Positions 1 through 5,277 of a stretch of DNA of 5,277 bases are shown piece after piece. The stretch covers positions 1-5,277 of the forward strand of contig WFQS01000112.1 of the NCBI GenBank assembly GCA_015486915.1, read 5' to 3'. The notes below the pieces were generated by a model. The model saw nothing but the letters and a program-made list of their open reading frames with translations. It ran no database searches and was not told the DNA's origin. The DNA is from Desulfobacteraceae bacterium (lineage in GTDB: Bacteria; Desulfobacterota; Desulfobacteria; Desulfobacterales; Desulfobacteraceae). The position numbers and the translations under genes were made by a program. How positions within the stretch are numbered: position 1 is the first letter of the stretch; each line of letters opens with the position of its first letter.

Positions 1-92
1 AGTTTCATATAAAACGGCCATGTGGTAAGTCAGGATAGAAAAGCAGATTACTTGAACGAAATTACAAAAAAGACTGGGAGATTACCGGTACA

Positions 93-1268
93 GTGGATTC
101 CAGATATCAGGAATATTTGCCCTGGCTTGCCTTGAAAAATGTTCCAGGGGTGGGTAATTACCTGTACAAACGTCTCATTGACAGATTTGGTGCTCCTGAT
201 GCCGTTTTCAATGCAGGGAAAAACGAACTTAAAAGCATTAAAGGGATTACTTTAAAAGCTGTTAATGGAATTATTTCCTGCAGATCTTTTTCCTGTAAAT
301 CATTTGACAGGGCAAAAGCAGAACTTGATATCATTCAAAAATCCTGTTTCAATATTGTCACCATGAATGACCCCCTTTATCCCTGCCTGCTTAAGCATAT
401 CCCGGATCCGCCTGCTTTTTTAACCTGTATTGGTGATCTTGACAATGTCTTTCCCTGCATTTCCATTGTGGGCTCGAGAAAGGCAAGTTCGTATGGCCTT
501 GGCGTTGCAAGGGAATTGAGTTGTGACCTTGCATCAAAGGGATTCAGAATCGTAAGTGGTATGGCAAGGGGTATAGACAGTGCTGCCCATAAAGGAGCTT
601 TAAAGGTAAAGGGAAAAACTACAGCTGTACTGGGAACAGGTCTTGGCAGAATTTATCCACGGGAAAACAGAAAACTTTTTTATGATATTGCCGATCATGG
701 CGCAGTAATTTCTGAATTTAATGTAAATACCGGGCCCGAAGCGAGAAATTTCCCTGTAAGAAACAGAATAATATCAGGTATATCAACAGGAACCATTGTT
801 GTTGAAGCAGCTGCAAGGAGCGGATCATTAATTACGGCAAGGCTTTCTGCAGAATACGGCAGGGAAGTGTTTGCTGTGCCGGGAAGTATTCATTCATTTA
901 AGAGCATGGGGACCCATGATCTGCTGAAGCACGGTGCAAAGCTTGTGGAAAATTACAGGGATGTGATTGAAGAACTCAGTCATATGGTACATTTTGAAAA
1001 TTTTTGTAATATTCCTTTAAACTCTGATATTCCAAATAAAGGCCATGAGACCGAGCTGAACAGCGCTGCGGTGCCTCGAAAATCCTGCACAGATAAATAT
1101 CAGAGAGCAATCTTAAAAATTATGGAGCCATACCCACAGCACATCGATATGATTATTGAAAAGTCAGGCATGGATGCAGGCGGAATTTCTGCTGCACTGC
1201 TTGATATGGAGCTTAAAGGTATAATAAAACAGTCTCCTGGAAAATTGTTTTATATTATTGAAACGTAG
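93..1268 (+). CDS. dprA: DNA-processing protein DprA (Smf)
   Basis: Cytoplasmic DNA-binding protein that, in the known family, binds incoming single-stranded DNA during natural transformation and helps load RecA; it is widespread even in bacteria not known to be competent. The 391-residue product has the full three-part layout. An N-terminal helix-hairpin-helix/SAM-like region spans about residues 10-65 (KNVPGVG, then a second KSIKGIT hairpin). The central Rossmann-like DprA domain spans about 105-295, with VGSRK (126-130), GMARGID (156-162), NRIISG (224-229), GSLITA (244-249) and a VPG/GTH segment. A C-terminal winged-helix domain covers about 336-391. A poorly conserved linker joins the last two. 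The start is GTG: the frame is closed by a TAG at 36-38 and has no ATG before it, and a GGGAG at 76-80 lies 12 bases upstream, a rather long spacing. The gene is intact and lies 45 bp before topA, a common neighbour of dprA. Confidence 0.96.
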   Translation: MDSRYQEYLPWLALKNVPGVGNYLYKRLIDRFGAPDAVFNAGKNELKSIKGITLKAVNGIISCRSFSCKSFDRAKAELDIIQKSCFNIVTMNDPLYPCLLKHIPDPPAFLTCIGDLDNVFPCISIVGSRKASSYGLGVARELSCDLASKGFRIVSGMARGIDSAAHKGALKVKGKTTAVLGTGLGRIYPRENRKLFYDIADHGAVISEFNVNTGPEARNFPVRNRIISGISTGTIVVEAAARSGSLITARLSAEYGREVFAVPGSIHSFKSMGTHDLLKHGAKLVENYRDVIEELSHMVHFENFCNIPLNSDIPNKGHETELNSAAVPRKSCTDKYQRAILKIMEPYPQHIDMIIEKSGMDAGGISAALLDMELKGIIKQSPGKLFYIIET

Positions 1269-1303
1269 AGTCAAATATAGGAAGTTAACAAAATTAAAAG
1301 AAC

Positions 1304-1308
1304 AGGAG
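1304..1308 (+). promoter_or_regulatory. Ribosome binding site of topA
   Basis: AGGAG lies 5 bases before the GTG at 1314. It supports this GTG as the topA start, because the protein read from it begins directly with the conserved TOPRIM strand (LLIVESPTK) expected within the first dozen residues of topoisomerase I. Confidence 0.8.
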
Positions 1309-1313
1309 TAAAC

Positions 1314-3605
1314 GTGGATAAACCGCTCTTGATTGTAGAGTCTCCAACAAAAATTAAAACTATTAAGAAATATATTGGTAAAAATTATAATGTGGCCGCA
1401 ACTGTGGGACACATAAAAGACCTGCCCCAGAAAGAGCTTGGAATAGATATAGACAAAAATTTTAAGCCGAAATATATCAATATAAAAGGAAAATCAAAGG
1501 TCATTCAGTCTCTGAAAAAAGCGGCAAACGATACAGATACAATCTATCTTGCGCCTGACCCTGACCGCGAGGGTGAAGCAATAGCCTTTCATGCAGCTGA
1601 TATACTTAAAAAAAAAGGAAGACGGTTTGTCAGAATTTTATTTCATGAGCTTACCAAAAAAGGGATAACAGATGCTTTAAACAACCCCCTGCAACTTAAT
1701 TATAATAAATTTGAAGCCCAGCAGACAAGAAGGATACTTGACAGGCTTGTGGGATATCAGATTTCTCCCCTTTTATGGAGAAGAGTACAGGGTGGTTTGA
1801 GTGCAGGCCGTGTTCAATCCGTTGCCGTAAGGATTATCTGTGACAGAGAGCGTGCAATAAGAGCTTTTGAACCTGAAGAATACTGGACCATAAAGGCAGA
1901 CCTTCAGGCAGGTGCGCCACCTGTATTTTCAGCAGCCCTGACAAGAAAAAACGGCAAAAAAATAAAAATTTCAAATAAAAAGCAGGTTGATGCAATACTT
2001 AAGGACCTTAAACCTGCTGATTTTATTGTGGATGAAATAAAAAAGAAAACCATTAAAAAAAATCCTTTTCCTCCTTTTACGACAAGTAAACTCCAGCAGG
2101 ACAGCATTAACAGACTGCGGTTTTCAGCAAAAAAAACCATGGTCGTTGCCCAGCAGCTTTACGAAGGTATTGAGATAGGGACGGGAGGTCCGGAGGGCCT
2201 CATAACTTACATGCGTACCGATTCAACAAGAATAGCCGCTGAAGCTGCCTTTGGGGCGATGAATCTTATTAAGGAGCTATTTGGCAGTGCATATGCCCTT
2301 GACAAACCAAGATTTTTTAAAAATAAGAATAAGTCCCAGGATGCCCATGAGGCCATAAGGCCAGCTTCAGTTAATAATACACCCGAAAAAGTAAAAAAGT
2401 ATCTTACTCCTGATCAGTTCAGGTTGTACGAACTCATATGGAAACGTTTTGTTGCTTCACAGATGGCCCAGGCCCTGGTGGATCAGAATACTATTTTGAT
2501 TAAAGCTGCTGAATATACATTCAGCCTTGGTGGAACAAGTGTCAAATTTCCCGGTTTTATGGCACTTTATAAGGTTTCTGAGGGTGCAAGAGCAGATAAA
2601 ATTGATAAAAACGGGGAAAATGGGAAAAAGCAGACTCTGCCTGACCTTGAACCCGGTATGAAACTTGAGAAAAAAAAGATTATTCCTCTACAGCATTTTA
2701 CAAAGCCGCCGCCTAGGTTTTCCGAGGCATCCCTTGTTAAGGAACTTGAAGAAAAAGGTATCGGGAGACCCAGTACCTATGCTGCCATTCTTTCCACGAT
2801 AAGGGATAAAGGGTATGTTGATCTTGTAAAAAGGTATTTCATACCCAATGAGCTCGGGTTTATTGTGAACGACCTTCTTGTCTCTTCATTTCCCGACATC
2901 CTTGATACGGCTTTTACAGCAGACATGGAAAACCGTCTTGACAATATTGAAAACGGAACAAAAAAAGCCCTTGATGTTCTTAATGAATTTTATTCATCAT
3001 TCAAGGAGAAATTAGAATCCGCCCAAAAGAATATGCTCAGTGTAAAAGGAGTGGGTATTGAAACCGGTATTAAATGTCCTTTATGTGGCAGGCCTTTAAA
3101 CATAAAAATGGGGAAAAACGGACATTTCATTGCCTGCACAGGTTATCCTGACTGTACTTTTTCAAGTAATTATACACGGGATGAAAAGGGTTGTATAATA
3201 ATAAATGAGACAAAAATTGATAACACAAAAATAAAAGACTGTGTTAAGTGCGGCAGACCCATGGTAAAAAAAGAGGGACGATTCGGTGAATTTCTTGCCT
3301 GTACAGGATATCCTGAATGTAAATATACAGAATCTTTAAACGGAGGTGGACAAGCAAAGGAAACTGGTATAAAATGTCCTGTAGAAAATTGTTCCGGTAT
3401 GATTATGGAAAAAAAATCAAGGCGCGGGAAAACTTTTTTCGGCTGCAGCAGATATCCTGAATGCACCTTTGCAAGCTGGGACAAACCGGTGAATCAAAAA
3501 TGCCCTGAATGCGGTTCTACCTATCTGATTGAAAAAGAAACAAAAAAAGACGGCAGGTTCCTGAAATGTCCTGAAAAGGGCTGTAAATATAAAATTAAAG
3601 TATAA
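1314..3605 (+). CDS. topA: DNA topoisomerase I (type IA)
   Basis: Relaxes negatively supercoiled DNA by cutting one strand through a 5'-phosphotyrosine link and passing the other strand, so it balances gyrase. The 763-residue protein has a complete type IA core. The TOPRIM domain carries E9 (IVESPTK) and the metal-binding DPDREGE at 82-88 (D82, D84, E86). SAGRVQS lies at 163-169. The catalytic tyrosine is Y299 within ITYMRTDS, with R301 beside it. QDAHEAIRP is at 342-350 and EKGIGRPSTY at 480-489. The tail holds four zinc ribbons with cysteines at 588/591/608/614, 643/646/663/669, 688/693/711/717 and 730/733/752/757; the third has a CX4C first pair and the fourth a CX4C last pair. The length lies between short topoisomerases I without zinc ribbons and the roughly 865-residue E. 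coli enzyme. The start is GTG with a good AGGAG. The gene follows dprA and lies 34 bp before the lipoprotein gene, with no terminator seen on either side. Confidence 0.98.
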   Translation: MDKPLLIVESPTKIKTIKKYIGKNYNVAATVGHIKDLPQKELGIDIDKNFKPKYINIKGKSKVIQSLKKAANDTDTIYLAPDPDREGEAIAFHAADILKKKGRRFVRILFHELTKKGITDALNNPLQLNYNKFEAQQTRRILDRLVGYQISPLLWRRVQGGLSAGRVQSVAVRIICDRERAIRAFEPEEYWTIKADLQAGAPPVFSAALTRKNGKKIKISNKKQVDAILKDLKPADFIVDEIKKKTIKKNPFPPFTTSKLQQDSINRLRFSAKKTMVVAQQLYEGIEIGTGGPEGLITYMRTDSTRIAAEAAFGAMNLIKELFGSAYALDKPRFFKNKNKSQDAHEAIRPASVNNTPEKVKKYLTPDQFRLYELIWKRFVASQMAQALVDQNTILIKAAEYTFSLGGTSVKFPGFMALYKVSEGARADKIDKNGENGKKQTLPDLEPGMKLEKKKIIPLQHFTKPPPRFSEASLVKELEEKGIGRPSTYAAILSTIRDKGYVDLVKRYFIPNELGFIVNDLLVSSFPDILDTAFTADMENRLDNIENGTKKALDVLNEFYSSFKEKLESAQKNMLSVKGVGIETGIKCPLCGRPLNIKMGKNGHFIACTGYPDCTFSSNYTRDEKGCIIINETKIDNTKIKDCVKCGRPMVKKEGRFGEFLACTGYPECKYTESLNGGGQAKETGIKCPVENCSGMIMEKKSRRGKTFFGCSRYPECTFASWDKPVNQKCPECGSTYLIEKETKKDGRFLKCPEKGCKYKIKV

Positions 3606-3625
3606 ATAAATTCAAACACTGACAA

Positions 3626-3632
3626 AAGGAGA
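3626..3632 (+). promoter_or_regulatory. Ribosome binding site of the lipoprotein gene
   Basis: AAGGAGA stands 7 bases before the ATG at 3640, the strongest Shine-Dalgarno sequence in the window. It agrees with a highly expressed envelope protein and fixes the start directly ahead of the signal peptide (MKKSFMG). Confidence 0.8.
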
Positions 3633-3639
3633 AACCCAA

Positions 3640-4896
3640 ATGAAAAAATCTTTTATGGGAATTGTTATTTCTTTATTCATGGCGTTATTTGTATGGGGAT
3701 GTGCAGCAAATATGCCGGTTGAGACCATGCCGGCATTTACACCCCATGAATTTAATGCAAATCAGTATGCTTCAGCCGCTGATAATTTTCTCGTTATACT
3801 TGATGCTTCAGGTTCAATGAATGGAAATTACAAGGGTGTTCAAAAATTTGCCATTGCAAAAACTGTTGTCAAGCGTATAAATCTGACCCTTCCTGAACTG
3901 GATCAGACCGGTGGCTTAAGGCTTTTCGGACACTGCGGAAAAACATCAGATGCAGGCCCTCTGCTCTACGGCATGGATACATATTCCACTGATCAATTTG
4001 CAAAACAATTAGATACTATCAATGCCGCATGGGGTGCAAGCCCGCTTGCCACAGCACTGAACGCAGCAGAGGATGATTTTTCTTCTCTTTCAGGAACAAA
4101 AGCACTTATTATTATCACCGATGCAAAGGGCATGGCATCGGCATATCAAAAATCGCTTGATGCGGTTAAAGCTTTAAAGACAAAATTTGGTTCCTCTCTT
4201 TGTGTTTATCCTGTTCTTGTCGGTAATAATGCAAAAGGTGCCGCTTTTATGAAGAAAATGGCTGAAAAAGGCGGATGCGGTTTTTTTGCCAATGCCGGAG
4301 ACCTTCTCACAAGTGCTGGAATGGCAAAATATGTTGACGATGTTTTTCTTTCCATGAAAAGCAGGCCTGCTCCAAAAAAAGTTTATAAAGACAGTGATAA
4401 TGACGGTGTTTATGATTATATGGATAAATGTCCAAACACTCCTGAAAATGTTTCAGTAGATGCCAATGGGTGTCCATTTGACTCAGATCATGACGGTGTT
4501 TATGATTATATGGATAATTGTCCTGACACTCCAACCGGTGCTCCTGTAAACATAAGGGGTTGCTGGACTCTTTCAAATGTTCTTTTTGATACAGACAAAT
4601 ATGAAATAAAACCTGACTCATTGAATGAAATTAACGAAAGTGTTACAGTACTTGAAAAAAATCCATCCATGAAAATTATTATCCAGGGTCATACTGACAA
4701 TGTCGGATCGGCAAAGTACAATAAGATATTGTCACAAAAAAGAGCTGAAGCTGTAAAACTCTATCTTGTGGCTCATGGTATTGATGCCGGCCGCCTTTCA
4801 ACTGTGGGCTTTGGTTTTTCAAAACCTGTTGCCACAAACAAAACGCCACAGGGACGCGCTCTTAACAGGCGTGTTGAGTTACACCCTGTAAGATAA
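3640..4896 (+). CDS. Outer-membrane lipoprotein with vWA domain, thrombospondin-3 repeats and OmpA-like domain
   Basis: Predicted envelope lipoprotein of 418 residues. A lipoprotein signal peptide (MKK, a hydrophobic stretch, then a VWGC lipobox) puts the lipidated cysteine at C21; tryptophan at -2 is unusual but tolerable. A von Willebrand A domain covers about residues 48-235 and keeps the metal-dependent adhesion site: DASGS at 55-59, a threonine at about 138 (PLATAL) and D161 (IITDAKG). Two acidic calcium-binding thrombospondin type-3 repeats follow (251-268 and 281-298, each DSDxDGVYDYMDxCPxTP), forming a stiff linker. The C-terminal OmpA-like domain (about 313-418) has GHTDNVGS and NRRVEL; D353 and R368 keep the 15-residue spacing of the pair that holds peptidoglycan diaminopimelate in OmpA. 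It is therefore probably anchored in the outer membrane by lipid and in the wall by its C-terminus, presenting the vWA domain to an unknown ligand. Domain calls are firm; the biological role is unknown. A possible mobile element begins right after its stop codon. Confidence 0.93.
   Translation: MKKSFMGIVISLFMALFVWGCAANMPVETMPAFTPHEFNANQYASAADNFLVILDASGSMNGNYKGVQKFAIAKTVVKRINLTLPELDQTGGLRLFGHCGKTSDAGPLLYGMDTYSTDQFAKQLDTINAAWGASPLATALNAAEDDFSSLSGTKALIIITDAKGMASAYQKSLDAVKALKTKFGSSLCVYPVLVGNNAKGAAFMKKMAEKGGCGFFANAGDLLTSAGMAKYVDDVFLSMKSRPAPKKVYKDSDNDGVYDYMDKCPNTPENVSVDANGCPFDSDHDGVYDYMDNCPDTPTGAPVNIRGCWTLSNVLFDTDKYEIKPDSLNEINESVTVLEKNPSMKIIIQGHTDNVGSAKYNKILSQKRAEAVKLYLVAHGIDAGRLSTVGFGFSKPVATNKTPQGRALNRRVELHPVR
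4390..4533 (+). repeat. Tandem thrombospondin type-3 coding repeat (two copies, 90-bp period)
   Basis: Two in-frame copies start at 4390 and 4480, a 30-codon offset, inside the lipoprotein gene. A 28-base stretch is identical in both (4400-4427 and 4490-4517), including synonymous positions, and encodes the DGVYDYMD core. Flanking parts of the unit have diverged. Identity at third codon positions suggests a fairly recent duplication or conversion rather than protein-level conservation alone. Confidence 0.85.
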
Positions 4897-5056
4897 GGAT
4901 CGAAAATTTTATAAGTTGAACGAGATTGCTTGTCTTCCGGCCCATCTACTTCGTTGCATCAAAGGCCGAATACGTTGAGTATGCAACCTTTAATGCGCCT
5001 TGTACATGGGCCGGAATTCTGCGCTATTTCTGTTCAGCTTATTTCATCTCCGATCC
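4897..5056. mobile_element. 160-bp foldback (MITE/REP-like) palindromic element
   Basis: A long imperfect inverted repeat fills the space after the lipoprotein gene. The ends are GGATCG (4897-4902) and CGATCC (5051-5056), a perfect 6/6 match. Inward, in almost the same register, pair 4911-4921 with 5032-5042 (10 of 11, the exception a possible G-T wobble), 4935-4945 with 5006-5016 (TTCCGGCCCAT/ATGGGCCGGAA, 11 of 11) and 4956-4965 with 4987-4996 (9 of 10), with a small ATAC/GTAT hairpin at the tip. TAA occurs directly outside both ends (4894-4896 and 5057-5059), as a 3-bp target duplication would. No protein domain is recognisable inside, so it would be non-autonomous and moved by an enzyme encoded elsewhere. 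Seen: the palindrome and the flanking TAA. Inferred: mobility. The alternative is a structured transcribed element acting as a 3' RNA stabiliser or terminator. Confidence 0.65.
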
Positions 5057-5096
5057 TAAGTTTCAACTATTTAAGAAAAGAACCTTATCATAACAA

Positions 5097-5162
5097 AAAC
5101 CACCGGACATAACCATCAAAATGCCCTTAACCTTAAGGGATTGTTGATATGTCCGGTGGTTT
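5097..5162. terminator. Strong hairpin, probable (bidirectional) transcription terminator
   Basis: Perfect 14-bp arms at 5097-5110 and 5149-5162 (AAACCACCGGACAT and its complement) enclose a second pairing, ATCAA 5115-5119 with TTGAT 5144-5148, and an apical stem CCCTTA 5124-5129 with TAAGGG 5134-5139. On the + strand the stem ends in TTT and runs into TTTATGGTTTATA, a broken T-rich tract; on the - strand it is followed by TTTTTGTTAT, a better tract. It most likely ends transcription from the lipoprotein gene before the next + strand gene. The stem is longer than usual for a simple terminator. Confidence 0.65.
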
Positions 5163-5188
5163 ATGGTTTATACCAGGTAATTATATTT

Positions 5189-5277
5189 GTGATTATTAAA
5201 GAATATCATTTTGGAAAAATTAAAATAAACGGGATCACCTATCGCAATGATATCAGGATATCTCCTTCGGGCAGGAT
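5189..5277 (+). CDS. Mth938-like (DUF498) domain protein, N-terminal fragment
   Basis: An open frame begins with GTG at 5189 and runs to the window end without a stop, giving 29 residues. The fragment contains EYHFGKIKINGITYRNDI followed by a segment ending SPSG. The pattern aromatic-x-F/W-G-x-I/M-x-I/V-x-G-x-x-Y-x-x-D fits the start of Mth938-like proteins (DUF498), small single-domain proteins related to human AAMDC and NDUFAF3 and of unclear bacterial function. No ATG is available nearby in this frame, and an AGG at 5175-5177 (11 bases upstream) is a weak ribosome site, so GTG is the likeliest start. It lies just past the terminator hairpin and so probably has its own promoter, but none is convincing in the short gap. 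The rest of the gene is outside the window, so the family call rests on a short match. Confidence 0.6.
   Translation, partial: MIIKEYHFGKIKINGITYRNDIRISPSGR

Noticed and set aside
1..92. Possible 3' end of an upstream gene
   Set aside because: Stops occur at 10-12, 26-28 and 36-38 in the three + frames, so a gene could end there, but the 3 to 11 residues left match nothing recognisable. No clear promoter is visible either.
1164..1412. - strand open frame across the dprA-topA junction
   Set aside because: It is antisense to the conserved ends of two certain genes, with low-complexity, Phe/Asn-rich composition typical of a shadow frame.
1608..1616. Run of nine A within topA as a possible slippage or frameshift site
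   Set aside because: The reading frame is intact and conserved on both sides, the run encodes ordinary lysines, and similar A-runs occur throughout this AT-rich gene; no overlapping alternative product is seen.
1904..2140. - strand open frame within topA
   Set aside because: It is antisense to a lysine-rich part of TopA, which explains its Phe/Leu-rich translation; no domain is seen.
3170..3484. - strand open frame opposite the topA zinc ribbons
   Set aside because: Its apparent repeats (SGYPVQA, SGYLLQP) are the reverse reading of the TGYPEC/SRYPEC ribbon motifs.
4307..4621. - strand open frame with internal repeats opposite the lipoprotein gene
   Set aside because: The repeated YPYNHKHRH segments are the antisense image of the duplicated thrombospondin-3 DNA, not an independent protein.
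4930..5112. 60-codon + strand open frame after the lipoprotein gene
   Set aside because: It lies almost wholly within the foldback element and the left arm of the next hairpin, has no ribosome binding site, and matches no recognisable domain; the palindrome explains the sequence better.
5141..5172. TTGTTG ... TTTATA as a promoter for the last gene
   Set aside because: The spacing is about 20 bases and the -35 part lies inside the terminator hairpin; the match is too weak to call in AT-rich DNA.

Overview
The window is about 5.3 kb of AT-rich bacterial DNA carrying ordinary chromosomal genes, all on the + strand. The DprA and TopA sequences, the lipoprotein with von Willebrand A, thrombospondin-3 and OmpA-like parts, and the start of an Mth938-type gene together suggest a Gram-negative of the Desulfobacterota (a Desulfobacteraceae-like sulfate reducer). 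This assignment is inferred from protein style and gene content, not from a marker gene.

Layout: positions 1-92 hold no identifiable gene. dprA (93-1268) encodes the single-strand DNA-binding, RecA-loading protein of natural transformation. After a 45-bp gap, topA (1314-3605) encodes DNA topoisomerase I with a complete TOPRIM/Tyr catalytic core and four C-terminal four-cysteine zinc ribbons. After 34 bp, a lipoprotein gene (3640-4896) encodes an outer-membrane-type protein with a von Willebrand A domain (intact MIDAS), two calcium-binding thrombospondin type-3 repeats and a C-terminal OmpA-like peptidoglycan-binding domain. The first three genes are close together with no terminator visible between them, so they may be co-transcribed, although their functions are not obviously linked. 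A fourth gene begins at about 5189 with a GTG and runs off the window; its first 29 residues look like an Mth938-like (DUF498) domain.

The 292-bp gap between the lipoprotein gene and the last gene is the most interesting part. Its first half (4897-5056) is a 160-bp foldback element. Its ends are perfect 6-bp inverted repeats (GGATCG/CGATCC), nested complementary blocks run inward almost in register, and a TAA sits directly outside each end like a 3-bp target duplication. The left TAA is the stop codon of the lipoprotein gene. It looks like a small non-autonomous mobile or REP/MITE-type palindrome. The second half holds a strong 14-bp-stem hairpin (5097-5162), probably the original terminator of the lipoprotein gene, now displaced from it by the foldback insertion.

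No new multi-gene system is visible; the coding genes are recognisable housekeeping or envelope genes.
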